64,000 nt of DNA. Origin: Sphingopyxis sp. YR583 (GTDB lineage Bacteria; Pseudomonadota; Alphaproteobacteria; Sphingomonadales; Sphingomonadaceae). The DNA lies in contig NZ_FNWK01000001.1 of assembly GCF_900108295.1 (NCBI RefSeq), positions 930,001 through 994,000 of the forward strand. Direction: 5' to 3'. The translations under genes were made by a program, and so were the position numbers. The notes beneath the pieces were generated by a model, which made no database searches, had not been told where the DNA came from, and saw only the letters and a program-made list of their open reading frames with translations. Below are positions 45,127-53,597 of the stretch, piece after piece. Numbering within the stretch: the stretch's first letter is position 1; each line of letters begins with the position of its first letter.

Positions 45127-45142
45127 CCCCCCCCCCCCCCCC
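45127..45142. repeat. Run of 16 cytosines
   Basis: An uninterrupted C16 tract lies 46 bp upstream of the start of an exported protein. Tracts of this kind are unstable by slipped-strand mispairing and difficult to sequence. Confidence 0.9.
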
Positions 45143-45187
45143 GCGGGCTGGCGCCGATGCCGAAACCAACCCTCGACGGAGACAGAC

Positions 45188-45670
45188 ATGCGCAAAGCAT
45201 TCGCCCTTCTGACGGTCGCCCCCGCCTTCCTCGCCTTTCCCGCGCTCGCCCAGACCGCTCTGGCCCAGCTCGCGCCCGACGGCGGCGCGACCGTCAATCT
45301 CGTCGGCAAGGTCGGGCTGAACGGCGGCGCACTTCAGGACAGCGCCGACGGCGTGACCAACCCCGTCGGCAGCACCGTGGATCAGGCCGACGGCACGGTC
45401 GGCAAGGCGGTCGACGCCGCGAACCTGACGCTTGCAACGCGCGAACAGGTGCGCGCGGGCGCCGAACTCTACAATGTGGGCGGCGACAGCGTCGGCACTG
45501 TGCAGAGCGTCGAAGGCGACACCGCGGTCGTGATCCGCGGCGGCAAGCTCTACAATGTCCCCGTCGCCGACATCTATCACGGCGCAGTGGGTGCAACCCA
45601 CGGCCTCGTCACCAAATTGTCCGCCGCCGAAATCCAGGCCCACACCACTGCGGCGATCGAGTCGCGCTGA
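45188..45670 (+). CDS. Exported PRC-barrel-like protein
   Basis: 160 aa from the ATG at 45188. Signal peptide KAFALLTVAPAFLAFPALAQ. The mature part has a small beta domain, ELYNVGGDSVGTVQSVEG and VVIRGGKLYNVPVADIYH, resembling a PRC-barrel, then a short helix (LSAAEIQAHTTAAI). A location in the periplasm is likely. Hairpins follow at 45720 and 45789. The promoter area contains the C16 tract. Confidence 0.72.
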   Translation: MRKAFALLTVAPAFLAFPALAQTALAQLAPDGGATVNLVGKVGLNGGALQDSADGVTNPVGSTVDQADGTVGKAVDAANLTLATREQVRAGAELYNVGGDSVGTVQSVEGDTAVVIRGGKLYNVPVADIYHGAVGATHGLVTKLSAAEIQAHTTAAIESR

Positions 45671-45719
45671 ACGAAACAAGCCGCGGCGACCCCTTGCAAG
45701 AGGGACGTGGCCGCGCTGG

Positions 45720-45745
45720 GGGGAGCCGGGTGCACTCGGCTCCCC
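45720..45745. terminator. Hairpin after the exported PRC-like gene
   Basis: GGGGAGCCG at 45720-45728 pairs with CGGCTCCCC at 45737-45745. It lies 50 bp after the stop. Confidence 0.55.
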
Positions 45746-45788
45746 GCCTTGCATAATCGGAGAGACCGCATCGCGAGCGCGATCGGGG

Positions 45789-45814
45789 AGGGAGCCGGGA
45801 CACCGGCTCCCTTT
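45789..45814 (+). terminator. Rho-independent terminator
   Basis: AGGGAGCCGG and CCGGCTCCCT form a perfect 10-bp stem with a GACA loop, followed by TTCGCTTTG. It repeats the GGAGCCGG theme of the hairpin at 45720. Confidence 0.7.
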
Positions 45815-45853
45815 CGCTTTGCCCACGCCCTCCGCTCATCCGGGCGCGGATAT

Positions 45854-45893
45854 GAAAATGGCCCGCCCCGGGGGGATGGGACGGGCCAGTTTC
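45854..45893 (-). terminator. Hairpin downstream of the DUF2171-like gene
   Basis: TGGCCCG and CGGGCCA, extended by GAAA/TTTC on the outside, form a long stem ending in a T tract on the minus strand. Confidence 0.65.
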
Positions 45894-45945
45894 AGTGCCG
45901 GCGCGCCCGATTGCGCCACCGGCTCTCTGTTGTCCGGGGGATGGG

Positions 45946-46185
45946 CTATTCGGCCTCTTCGAACAGGTCGACCGCGTTCGCGGCATTCGCCGACAGGCGC
46001 ACCGTGTCGCCCTCGACCGCCGCGACCAGACCGGCGGGCAGATAATGATGCTTGCCGTCGCCGCTGTCGGCCTTGGTCAGCTTGATGCGCTCGCCGTCGA
46101 GATGGTCGACAGTGCCGATGTGGACGCCGTCGGCACCGACGACGGTCTGACCTTCCTTGATCGCGCTATGGTCATGCTCTGCCAT
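45946..46185 (-). CDS. DUF2171-type small protein
   Basis: 79 aa from the ATG at 46185 with AAGGAGA exactly six bases upstream; the ATG six bases earlier would have no spacing. The sequence IKEGQTVVGADGVHIGTVDH continues LDGERIKLTKADSGDGKHHY, then LPAGLVAAVEGDTVRL, the DUF2171/PRC-like beta fold found in sphingomonads. A longer frame reaching 46722 is antisense to the next gene. Function unknown, perhaps stress-related. Confidence 0.82.
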   Translation of the reverse strand: MAEHDHSAIKEGQTVVGADGVHIGTVDHLDGERIKLTKADSGDGKHHYLPAGLVAAVEGDTVRLSANAANAVDLFEEAE

Positions 46186-46326
46186 GGTCATTCTCCTTGC
46201 CGCTCCGAAGGGAGGAGCCTCTGCACCATACGCACAGAAAGCCGAGTCGGCTCCCCTATACCAAGGTAGGGCGCCCGAAAGCCGCGCCCGCTTTCCATCC
46301 GGCCGCCGCGCCGCTACCGTCCGGCC

Positions 46327-47103
46327 ATGCGTTCTCTCTCCCTGCTCGCAGCCGTCGTGTTTCTCGCCGCGCCGCTCCCCGCCCTCGCCTGCTCGGTCGC
46401 CTCGGGCTACCGCATCCCGACGAACATGGAACTGACCGAGAGCGCCGACATGATCCTGCTCGCCACCGTCACCGGCGGCACGACGATGGACGAGGCGACC
46501 GACCCCGACACGATGCGCATCGATATCCGGCCGGTCGCGGTGCTGAAGGGCGACCCGGCGGCGGCGCCGACGACGCTGCCGATCGCGCTCGCGACCGACC
46601 GCTTTGCCCTGCTCAGCAATCCCTATGACCTCGAAAATGCGCACCCCCTGTCCCAGATCGGCGGCTGCATCCGCTATATGGTGCCCAAGGGATCGCGCCT
46701 GATCTTCTTCCTTGACCGGCACGACGGCTTATGGGGGCCCGCGGGCGGCCCGTTCAGCCGCTGGGCCGAGGATGTGCTGACCGACGATGCGCCATGGCTC
46801 GCGGCGACGCGTCTCTATCTCGAAGTCGCGGCGCTTCCCGAAGCCGACCGCAAGCCGGCGCTGATCGCCCGCCGCGATGCGCTGCGCGCCAAGGGCGACG
46901 ATCCGCTGGCCGCGCTGCTGGCCGACGATATAGACCGCCAGCTCGCCGGGCCGAACGCCCCGCTCCGCGAGGAATTGCCGCAGCCGTCGGAGGACATCAC
47001 CGCCGAAGAGGTCGAAGCGATGGCCGACGGCGCCATGGCAGCGGCGAAATGCGCAGCGGCCGCTGCCAGCGACGCGGAAATGAAAGCGTGCGCCGACCGA
47101 TAA
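46327..47103 (+). CDS. Exported hypothetical protein
   Basis: 258 aa with a clear signal peptide (SLSLLAAVVFLAAPLPALAC; the cysteine could make it a lipoprotein but the lipobox is weak). The rest has no recognised domain: LTESADMILLATVTGG and GGCIRYMVPKGSRLIFFLDR are the hydrophobic core. It ends in an Ala-rich tail. It converges on the nuclease gene 7 bp away. Confidence 0.68.
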   Translation: MRSLSLLAAVVFLAAPLPALACSVASGYRIPTNMELTESADMILLATVTGGTTMDEATDPDTMRIDIRPVAVLKGDPAAAPTTLPIALATDRFALLSNPYDLENAHPLSQIGGCIRYMVPKGSRLIFFLDRHDGLWGPAGGPFSRWAEDVLTDDAPWLAATRLYLEVAALPEADRKPALIARRDALRAKGDDPLAALLADDIDRQLAGPNAPLREELPQPSEDITAEEVEAMADGAMAAAKCAAAAASDAEMKACADR

Positions 47104-47110
47104 GGATCGG

Positions 47111-47689
47111 TTAGCACCAGGGGCGGCGCCGTCCCTCCCAGGGCCTCGCCAGCCCCTCGTCGATCAGCACCGACCCGACGCTCATCCCGCCGCGCGTGAC
47201 GATGCGCAGCTTGCGGCCGTAACGATCGGTATCGCGGTCGGCCTGTTCCAGCGTGAACGCGCCATCGTTGAGCCATAGCTGGAGCCGCCCGGTCGCCGCC
47301 TCACCCAGCGCGGCCTCTTCGGCGCAGCGCGCGGGATGCGTTTCGGGGGTGTCGATGTCGGCGATGCGATATTTCTCGCCCGCGAACCAGAAAGTGTCGC
47401 CGTCGACGACGCAATTGCTGCCACTGCCGCTGTGGCAAAAGCCGAACCGGGCCGACAGCGCATCGCGCGCCGCGCCGCCTTCGCCGCCCGCGAACAGCTC
47501 TGCGACCGGCGCGGGCAATATGCCGGTGATGGTCGGGACGCGCTGAAAGGTCGCGAGCGACACGACGAACGCCACGGCCATGACGGGCGTCAGCCACAGG
47601 TTCGACCCAACGCCGCGCCGCCTGCGCAGGGGCTTGCGGCGGTGGCGAACGGCGCGGCGGTGCGGATAGTGGAAATCGGGCCCAGACAT
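47111..47689 (-). CDS. Thermonuclease-like (SNase) protein with membrane anchor
   Basis: 192 aa. N-terminal basic stretch (RRAVRHRRKPLRRRR) and a transmembrane segment (LWLTPVMAVAFVVSLATF). The SNase-type OB-fold has CVVDGDTFWFAGEKYRIADI and DTPETHP, the DGD and D-PE motifs, then DRYGRKLRIV with the catalytic Arg. The C-terminus ends RRRPWC. An extracytoplasmic nuclease anchored in the inner membrane is the most likely reading. Confidence 0.85.
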   Translation of the reverse strand: MSGPDFHYPHRRAVRHRRKPLRRRRGVGSNLWLTPVMAVAFVVSLATFQRVPTITGILPAPVAELFAGGEGGAARDALSARFGFCHSGSGSNCVVDGDTFWFAGEKYRIADIDTPETHPARCAEEAALGEAATGRLQLWLNDGAFTLEQADRDTDRYGRKLRIVTRGGMSVGSVLIDEGLARPWEGRRRPWC

Positions 47690-47837
47690 GGCCCGACCCT
47701 AAAGGTGGAGGCTTAGCAAAATCCCAATGAGGCGGCTCCGCTATGGCGGACGAACGACGTCAATCGCGCCCGGTACGGCGCCGTTTCGACCAATAGCGAT
47801 GGAGGGAGCCTGCGATCAGGGCGCCCCGCGCGGTTCT

Positions 47838-48530
47838 TCAGGCGGCGGCCGCCAGTATCTTCGTCTCGATCACCCGAATGAAAACCTCGGGATCCTGCGC
47901 GCCGGGGATCAGCATGCGGCCGCCCGGAATGAAGGCCGGCACGCCGGTTATATTCTGGTCGGCCCAATAGGCTTCCTCGGTGCGCACCATTTCGCCGAAC
48001 TCGTCCGATGCAAGGATGGCGGCGGCGCGCGCGCGATCCAGCCCGACCGACGCCGCGACATCGGCCAGCACCGCATGATCGCTCACATCGCGATTGTCGG
48101 TGAAATGTGCGGTGAACAACGCCAGTTTCAGCGCGGTCTGCACGCCTGTTGCACCGTCCTGCTCCGGCTCCTCCAGCGCGCCCGCCCAGGTCAGCAGGCG
48201 GTGCGCATCGAAACTGTTACGCATCCGGAAATCGGGCCCGCGGTTGAAGGTGAAGCCAAGCTCGGCGGCGGCCCCGGCCATCTTCCCGCTGTTCGCGCGG
48301 CTCTGTTCGGCGCTGATCCCATATTTGCGCATCACATGGCTTGCGGCATCCTCGCCCTCGGCAGGCATATCGGGGTTCAGCTCGAACGGGTGCCACTGGA
48401 CATGAAAATCCAGCCGCCCCGCAAAATGATCCATCACCTTGCGGAATTTCAGCCAGCCGATGATGCACCAAGGGCACATCACGTCGGACACGATGTCGAC
48501 GCTCAGGCGCGGCACGCGCGGTTCGGTCAA
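47838..48530 (-). CDS. DsbA/FrnE family oxidoreductase
   Basis: 230 aa. The thioredoxin-fold motif is SDVMCPWCIIGWLKF at about residues 15-29, with the CPWC active site typical of FrnE/YwbO rather than DsbA. Further motifs: HPFELNPDMPAEG and FDAHRLLTWAG, and GVPAFIPGGRMLIPGAQDPE with the cis-proline. No signal peptide, so cytoplasmic. FrnE-like proteins act in thiol oxidation or isomerisation; the partner is unknown. Confidence 0.9.
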   Translation of the reverse strand: MTEPRVPRLSVDIVSDVMCPWCIIGWLKFRKVMDHFAGRLDFHVQWHPFELNPDMPAEGEDAASHVMRKYGISAEQSRANSGKMAGAAAELGFTFNRGPDFRMRNSFDAHRLLTWAGALEEPEQDGATGVQTALKLALFTAHFTDNRDVSDHAVLADVAASVGLDRARAAAILASDEFGEMVRTEEAYWADQNITGVPAFIPGGRMLIPGAQDPEVFIRVIETKILAAAA

Positions 48531-48560
48531 AATTCTTCTCCTGCCGGCGCGCCGCCGCGC

Positions 48561-48698
48561 TCAGTCGGAGCGGCGGTCCTTGCCCGTCCGCCGGTCGCCC
48601 TTGCGACGATCCGGTCCGTTGTAATTCGGGTCGTCGGTTGTTCGGCGATCACCCGATCGCCGCTCCGAACTTGCCCTCTTATCCTCATCGCCTGCCAT
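48561..48698 (-). CDS. Small Asp/Arg-rich protein, 45 aa (DRR repeats)
   Basis: ATG at 48698 with GGAGG six bases upstream. The sequence MAGDEDKRASSERRSGDRR continues to repeats of GDRR/GPDRR/GDRRTGKDRRSD. It is below the usual length cut and overlooked by most gene callers. Peptides of this type are frequent in sphingomonads; the function is not known to me. An overlapping frame on the same strand (75 aa to 48754) is less credible. Confidence 0.65.
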   Translation of the reverse strand: MAGDEDKRASSERRSGDRRTTDDPNYNGPDRRKGDRRTGKDRRSD

Positions 48699-48845
48699 AC
48701 GCTTCCTCCCCACCACAAAGGAAAACAGAAGCGACCCGGGGCGCAGTAACTCACAAAATGGTTAAAATGACAAGTAAGGCCGGAAATCCGTCGAATATCA
48801 GACAGTCAGCTTAGGGGTAGGAATCTAACGTTCCTTAGCCTCTTT

Positions 48846-48917
48846 CGTCATGCCGGACTTGATCCGGCATCCATAGCTGCGCCGTCGTCATGGACCCCGG
48901 ATCAAGTCCGGGGTGAC
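48846..48917. repeat. REP-like inverted repeat (CCGGACTTGATCCGG family)
   Basis: Arms CGTCATGCCGGACTTGATCC (then GGCATCCA) and TGGACCCCGGATCAAGTCCG (then GGGTGAC); related to the copies at 3753 and 27214 but less symmetrical. It lies in the 252-bp gap 48699-48950. Confidence 0.85.
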
Positions 48918-48950
48918 AAAGCTGGTGATGTCCGCAACCCGCCCACAGCG

Positions 48951-49253
48951 CTATTCGCTGTGATCTTTCGCAGGCGGCCGAGCTGAAAGGAAAAGTTGAG
49001 CAAGGCCGTAAGGGGCCGCTCCGAGTGCGCAAATTAGAAACGCACCGGCGGGGAAAACTATCAGAGCCATTCCCGCCCCCTCACGAAGATCGCTCGTAAA
49101 TGCAACCCACACGCCATAGGCGAGAAAAAGCATGGCTCCGAAAAGGCAGATGAACCAGAACGCCCGGAAGTATCGCAGAATTCTCGCGAACAAGCCTTGT
49201 CCACCTGCCGCCTCGACAGCCAAATGATGACGGTATTTTGCTAGAAGACCCAT
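48951..49253 (-). CDS. Small membrane protein, unknown function
   Basis: 100 aa with two hydrophobic segments (about residues 30-52 and 62-88: FWFICLFGAMLFLAYGVWVA and MALIVFPAGAFLICALGAA). It ends in a polar tail. Base composition is lower in GC than the average here. No recognised domain. Confidence 0.6.
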   Translation of the reverse strand: MGLLAKYRHHLAVEAAGGQGLFARILRYFRAFWFICLFGAMLFLAYGVWVAFTSDLREGAGMALIVFPAGAFLICALGAAPYGLAQLFLSARPPAKDHSE

Positions 49254-49340
49254 TGATGTACGTCACCCCGTTAGGCGCGATGTGGACAAAATATCGATAA
49301 TCTCGACCTCCGCAATCGGCCGCTAGCAACCGGCCCCGGT

Positions 49341-49763
49341 TCAATGCACCACATCATTCGTAGTCGGCTCGCTCGCCACCGGGCGCGACAGCACCCACCA
49401 GCTGCCGACCATCAACAGCACCGTCAGCGCCTCGATGATCATCGCCTGCACGATGCCGCTATTCACGGTATCGCCACTCGCCACCCCGAACAACCGGCCC
49501 GCAAGCGCGGTTCCATACAGGGCAGCGGGAACGAGCAGCGCGCGCAACCAGCCCGGCACCAGCGCGCCGATCGCGGCGGTGCCCGCAGCGACGATGAAAA
49601 AGGCCGACAGGTCGGCGCGGATCGTATTCGTGGCGGGCCCTTCGACCAATATGCCGAAGGTCTCGGTATAGCTGGCGGGATCGAACAGCCCGCGTGCGCC
49701 GACGATGGCAAAAAACGCCGCCCACAGCAGGACCGCGCCGCGCAACACCCAATTGACCATCAT
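49341..49763 (-). CDS. DUF4345-like membrane protein
   Basis: About 140 aa from the Met at 49763 with GGGGAGA upstream (49760 is an alternative). Four hydrophobic segments, with AAFFAIVGARGLFDPASYTE near the start and IRADLSAFFIVAAGTAAIGA in the second helix, match DUF4345. Function unknown. Confidence 0.75.
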   Translation of the reverse strand: MMVNWVLRGAVLLWAAFFAIVGARGLFDPASYTETFGILVEGPATNTIRADLSAFFIVAAGTAAIGALVPGWLRALLVPAALYGTALAGRLFGVASGDTVNSGIVQAMIIEALTVLLMVGSWWVLSRPVASEPTTNDVVH

Positions 49764-49814
49764 CTTTCTCCCCAATTTGCCGGCAGGCTGCGGCATCGGG
49801 GCAAAAAGTGCAAT

Positions 49815-50975
49815 CTATTCCGGGTTGAAGTCCGCGGCGAACGTCTCTTCGATCCAGCCTCCGCCCAGCACGCGCGTATGGTCGCGGGCATCATAGAGCA
49901 CCGCTGCCTGCCCCGGCGCGACGCCATATTCGGCGTCGGCGAAGATCAGCCGGTCGCCGGCAACGCGCGCGGGAACCGGCTTTGCCATGCTGCGCACCTT
50001 CGCGAGCACGTCGCGGCCCTCCACATCGGCGAGCCAGTTCGCCTCGCCCAGCCGCGCCGCCGAAACCGCGAGCGCGCGGCGCGGCCCGACGACAACCGCC
50101 TTCGTCTCGGCCTCCAGCCGCACGACATATAAGGGTTCGGCCTGTCCGCCGATCTCGATCCCGCGCCGCTGGCCGACCGTATAATGGATCAACCCCTTGT
50201 GCGCGCCGAGCACCGTGCCGTCGACGTGGACGATCGCGCCCTGATCGTCGGCGTCGGGGCGCAGCTTGCGCACCAGCGTCGCATAATCGCCGTCGGGGAC
50301 GAAGCAGATATCCTGGCTGTCGGGCTTGCCCGCGACGCCGAGCCCCAGATCGCGCGCGATCTCGCGCACGACGCTCTTTTCAAGCCCGCCCAAGGGAAAG
50401 CGCAGGAAGTCGAGCTGGTCCTGCGTCGTCGCAAAGAGGAAATAGCTCTGGTCGCGTGCCGGGTCGACCGCACGGTGCAGTTCGGCGCCGGCGGGGCCCA
50501 TCACGCGGCGCACATAATGGCCGGTCGCGAGGCAGTCGGCGCCAAGCTCTTTCGCCAGCCGGAACAGGTCGGTGAATTTCACCCCCATGTTACAGCGCAC
50601 GCACGGGATCGGCGTCCTGCCGCTCAGATATTCGTCGGCGAACTGGTCGATCACCGTGTCGCGAAAACGGCTTTCATGGTCATAGACATGATGCGCGAAG
50701 CCCAGCCGGTCGGCGACCGCGCGCGCGTCGCGAATATCCTGGCCAGCGCAGCAGGCCCCGACGCGCTTCGCCTTGGCGCCATGATCGTAGAGCTGGAGCG
50801 TTACACCGATGACCTCGGCACCCGATCGCGCGGCAAGCGCGGCGACCACGCTCGAATCGACCCCGCCCGACATCGCGACGACGATTCGCCGGTCCTTCAG
50901 CGGCGAAGCGAGCTGAAAGTCGGCTTGGGCGAGCCCGGCAGGAGAGGCAATCGTCTCGATCATGGTCGGCGCCAT
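49815..50975 (-). CDS. mnmA: tRNA-specific 2-thiouridylase
   Basis: 386 aa. It thiolates U34 of tRNA Lys, Glu and Gln. The PP-loop is [16 protein letters not shown]. The catalytic cysteines lie in [13 protein letters not shown] and in [19 protein letters not shown] and [10 protein letters not shown] are further conserved motifs. The C-terminal beta barrel is complete. It is transcribed away from the sciP region. Confidence 0.95.
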   Translation of the reverse strand: MAPTMIETIASPAGLAQADFQLASPLKDRRIVVAMSGGVDSSVVAALAARSGAEVIGVTLQLYDHGAKAKRVGACCAGQDIRDARAVADRLGFAHHVYDHESRFRDTVIDQFADEYLSGRTPIPCVRCNMGVKFTDLFRLAKELGADCLATGHYVRRVMGPAGAELHRAVDPARDQSYFLFATTQDQLDFLRFPLGGLEKSVVREIARDLGLGVAGKPDSQDICFVPDGDYATLVRKLRPDADDQGAIVHVDGTVLGAHKGLIHYTVGQRRGIEIGGQAEPLYVVRLEAETKAVVVGPRRALAVSAARLGEANWLADVEGRDVLAKVRSMAKPVPARVAGDRLIFADAEYGVAPGQAAVLYDARDHTRVLGGGWIEETFAADFNPE

Positions 50976-51098
50976 CTAGGGATGCAGTTGCAAAAATACC
51001 AGCTTTTCCGCCGTAGCTGTCAATATATTGACGCGGGTTAAGCTTCGCTAACGGGTTCTGAAACCGGCATTTACGGGACTTTAGCTCCTGTGCCGTAG

Positions 51099-51488
51099 AT
51101 GAGTCGCATGAACCTTGTACCGTCCGATCTCCCCCGCATTGCCGGCGCGGCCCGACTGTCGAAGCCCGGCTTCGACATTCTGCTGGCCGTGTCGAGTGCG
51201 CGTCAGGCAGCGTTGCCGACCGTGCGGCAGTTGCGGGCGCACGCACATCGCGAACGCCACATGGCGAAGCTTAATGCGCTGCGCGACACATTCTGCGGGA
51301 CGCCCGCTAACACGGAACAAAAGGGCCCGCGCATCGTTCGCTTTTTCGACCTGTCCGACGATGTGAACGCCCTGCCCGAAACTATGAACAGCCTGTTTAC
51401 CAGAGGGCTTCAGCCGATGTTGAATCCCTCTGTTTTAGATCCGAATGCGTCGGACACACCCCCCTCCGACGTTTCAAATATGGAATGA
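51099..51488 (+). CDS. Hypothetical protein upstream of sciP
   Basis: 129 aa. No recognisable domain; it is a mix of basic helix (TVRQLRAHAHRERHMAKLNA) and a low-complexity tail. Its TGA overlaps the sciP ATG. The ribosome-binding site is poor and the 3' third has host-unlike codons, so this may be a non-coding leader of sciP rather than a gene. Confidence 0.4.
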   Translation: MSRMNLVPSDLPRIAGAARLSKPGFDILLAVSSARQAALPTVRQLRAHAHRERHMAKLNALRDTFCGTPANTEQKGPRIVRFFDLSDDVNALPETMNSLFTRGLQPMLNPSVLDPNASDTPPSDVSNME

Positions 51489-51790
51489 ATATGATCGAGA
51501 ATCAGAAAATCCGGCCCGCACAGGTTATCGGCCCCCTCGGGGAACCGCTGACGCTGGACTCGCTGCCGCCCCCGTCGACGACCCGCTGGGTCGTTCGCCG
51601 CAAGGCAGAGGTCGTCGCGGCCGTCAACGGCGGGCTCCTGTCCGTCGACGAAGCGTGCGAACGCTATGGGCTGACCCTCGAGGAATTTGCCGGATGGCAG
51701 CGGTCGATCGACCGCAGCGGCATGCCCGGACTGCGCGTCACGCGCATCCAGCACTACCGCGACCTGTATGAGCGCCAGCAGCGCTTCTGA
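51485..51790 (+). CDS. sciP: CtrA inhibitor SciP (DUF1153)
   Basis: 101 aa (99 if the Met at 51491 is used). The protein matches SciP of Caulobacter and relatives: NQKIRPAQVIGPLGEPLTL, then SLPPPSTTRWVVRRKAEVVA, and AVNGGLLSVDEACERYGLTL. SciP binds CtrA or its promoter sites and blocks CtrA-dependent transcription late in the cell cycle. A terminator follows directly. Upstream DNA carries GTTA-N8-TAAC at 51037, a loose CtrA-like pair. Confidence 0.93.
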   Translation: MNMIENQKIRPAQVIGPLGEPLTLDSLPPPSTTRWVVRRKAEVVAAVNGGLLSVDEACERYGLTLEEFAGWQRSIDRSGMPGLRVTRIQHYRDLYERQQRF

Positions 51791-51816
51791 GGCCGCGGAA
51801 CCGGACCAGGCACGAG

Positions 51817-51847
51817 AGAGGGCGCTTCGGGCGCCCTCTTTTTTTGC
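51817..51847 (+). terminator. Rho-independent terminator of sciP
   Basis: AGAGGGCGC / GCGCCCTCT, 9-bp stem around TTCGG, followed by TTTTTTT. Confidence 0.92.
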
Positions 51848-51892
51848 GCTCGCGGGTGGACAGTCGACGGGGCGGCCCGCTACCGGCGCGCG

Positions 51893-52099
51893 ATGGGTAT
51901 CACAGCAACGATCATGAACACCGCCACCGGCCAGCCGATCCAGAAGATGAGCTTCGGCCGCATGCCCAAGCCTTGGGCGAGCTTCAACCTCGCGACCGGC
52001 GAACTCGTCACCGCCGAACGGATCGACGTCACCCCGCCGGCGCCCGGAAAATTCGCCGCGACGGTGCAGGTCTGGGTCAAGGTCAAGCCGCCCGCCTGA
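51893..52099 (+). CDS. Small hypothetical protein, 68 aa
   Basis: MGITATIMNTATGQPIQKMS then FGRMPKPWASFNLATGELVT and ERIDVTPPAPGKFAATVQVW, a compact beta-rich sequence. No ribosome-binding site is obvious and no family is recognised. Confidence 0.5.
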   Translation: MGITATIMNTATGQPIQKMSFGRMPKPWASFNLATGELVTAERIDVTPPAPGKFAATVQVWVKVKPPA

Positions 52100-52208
52100 T
52101 CGGTATTGCAAAGAAAATGGGCCCGATTCCAGTGCGATGACAATTTCATTGCAACCCTGACGTTCATCCCGCGTTAAGCCCCCGAGTCAACTTTGGGAGT
52201 CACTCGAT

Positions 52209-52493
52209 ATGCGTAAGATGTTCATCACCCTCGCCGCCACCTCGGCCCTCGCGCTCGGCGCCTGCCAGAGCCCCGCCGCCGACAAGGTCGAGGATCAGGC
52301 CGAAGCCAAGGCCGATGTGATCGACGAACAGGCCGACGCCATGCCCGAAGGCCCGGCGAAGGAAGCAACCGAAGCGAAGGCCGACGCCGTCGAAGCCGCG
52401 GGCGAGGAAAAGGCCAACGCGATGGACGACAAGGGCGAGATCGCTCCGTCGGAAGTCGGCGCCACCCCGCCGGCCGACCCCGCGAAGAAATAA
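52209..52493 (+). CDS. Small alanine/acid-rich lipoprotein
   Basis: 94 aa. N-terminal signal with lipobox LALGAC (Cys at residue 19). The mature part is nearly all Ala, Glu, Asp and Lys (ADKVEDQAEAKADVIDEQAD), predicted as a long charged helix, and ends in PADPAKK. It is a likely periplasmic surface-attached lipoprotein of unknown role. A terminator follows at 52535. Confidence 0.72.
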   Translation: MRKMFITLAATSALALGACQSPAADKVEDQAEAKADVIDEQADAMPEGPAKEATEAKADAVEAAGEEKANAMDDKGEIAPSEVGATPPADPAKK

Positions 52494-52534
52494 GAACCAC
52501 GAAACAAGGGCTGCCTCCCCTAAAGGGCAGGGTG

Positions 52535-52563
52535 AAGGGCGCCGGTCGATTCCGGCGCCCTTT
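52535..52563 (+). terminator. Rho-independent terminator
   Basis: AAGGGCGCCGG and CCGGCGCCCTTT, 11-bp stem with a TCGATT loop. Confidence 0.85.
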
Positions 52564-52732
52564 ATCGTGCGCGCCGTTCCTTCTCCGTCTCTTTCGCACC
52601 CTGTGATCGCGATCACCGCGCTTGGCGCCGGCAACCGTTATTGACCCGTTTCGGGACGGGAACATACTCCAAGCGAGAGGATCCACGGACCACCCTTCCG
52701 CCGCCCCCAGCGACCCAGGGCGGCGGGAGGGA

Positions 52733-53386
52733 CTAGCCCGCCCGACCTTCGCCTTCCCCATCGCCTTCCAGCGCGCGCAAGACATCCTGCACCCCCGGCG
52801 CATCGGCATCGGCGCGCAGCGATGCGATCGCGTCCGCGACATCGAGCCGATATTCGGCGACCCCCGCCGACTCGACAGCCCACGCCGCGCCCAGCGATTT
52901 GACCAGCCGCCGCGCCGCGGCATTTTCCGACAGCATATGCACGTCGAGCCTATCCAGCCCCTCGGCGCGGCAATGGACGAGCAGCGCCGCGGTCATCATC
53001 CGCGCCAGCCCCAGTCCGTGAAATTCGTCGAGCACCGCGACCGAAAATTCGCCGACCGGCCCGTCGTGCCGGTGGCGCACCGCGTGCACCGCGCCGATCG
53101 GTGGCCGCCCGGGGCAGTCGCTGCAAATCGCGCCCCACGCGATATGGTCGTGCCCGTCGACATCTGCGAGCCTTTGCACCACCGCATCGGGCAGCACCGG
53201 CGCGGGCGAGAAAAAGCGCAGATAGCGCGACTCCGCCGACAGCTTCGCAATGCCTTCGCGGATCAGCGGCGCATCGTCGGGATTGATCGTGCGCAGGCGC
53301 ACCGCGGTGCCGTCGTTGAGCGTGCAATCCACGACGATATCTTCGATCCGCATGCCCATGCGTGCCTCTCCGTCGGTTCCGGTCAT
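52733..53386 (-). CDS. GNAT family N-acetyltransferase
   Basis: 217 aa from the ATG at 53386, supported by GGGAGG six bases upstream. Starts at 53359 or 53353 are weaker. The fold runs VRLRTINPDDAPLIREGIAK, then VAVLDEFHGLGLARMMTAAL with the QxxGxG-like acetyl-CoA loop (EFHGLGLA), and a C-terminal strand. It resembles the GNAT domain of Pat-like protein acetyltransferases, but the substrate is unknown. Confidence 0.85.
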   Translation of the reverse strand: MTGTDGEARMGMRIEDIVVDCTLNDGTAVRLRTINPDDAPLIREGIAKLSAESRYLRFFSPAPVLPDAVVQRLADVDGHDHIAWGAICSDCPGRPPIGAVHAVRHRHDGPVGEFSVAVLDEFHGLGLARMMTAALLVHCRAEGLDRLDVHMLSENAAARRLVKSLGAAWAVESAGVAEYRLDVADAIASLRADADAPGVQDVLRALEGDGEGEGRAG

Positions 53387-53582
53387 CGCGGCCTCCCGCT
53401 CCGCGACGATAGGCAAGGCCCCGCCCGTCCGCAATCCACCCCCATCCACACCCCCACCCACACCGGGCGCGGGCCATTAACCCTCAGCAATTTCCCCGCA
53501 CGCGATCGGTGAAATGTTGAAAGCCGAACCGCCCTTAACTTTGGTAAAAGTTGCATGTCGAAGTCGGAAAGGTTGCACATCT

Positions 53583-53597
53583 GTGATCCATGATCAC
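53583..53597. promoter_or_regulatory. Palindrome at the XRE regulator start
   Basis: GTGATC-CAT-GATCAC is a perfect inverted repeat that covers the proposed start codon. It could be an autoregulatory operator or only a coding coincidence. Confidence 0.3.

Noticed and set aside
47727..48749. 340-aa plus-strand frame
   Set aside because: Antisense to the FrnE/DsbA-like gene with its CPWC motif.
51037..51052. CtrA box upstream of sciP
   Set aside because: GTTA-N8-TAAC has the wrong spacing for TTAA-N7-TTAAC; kept only as a remark under sciP.
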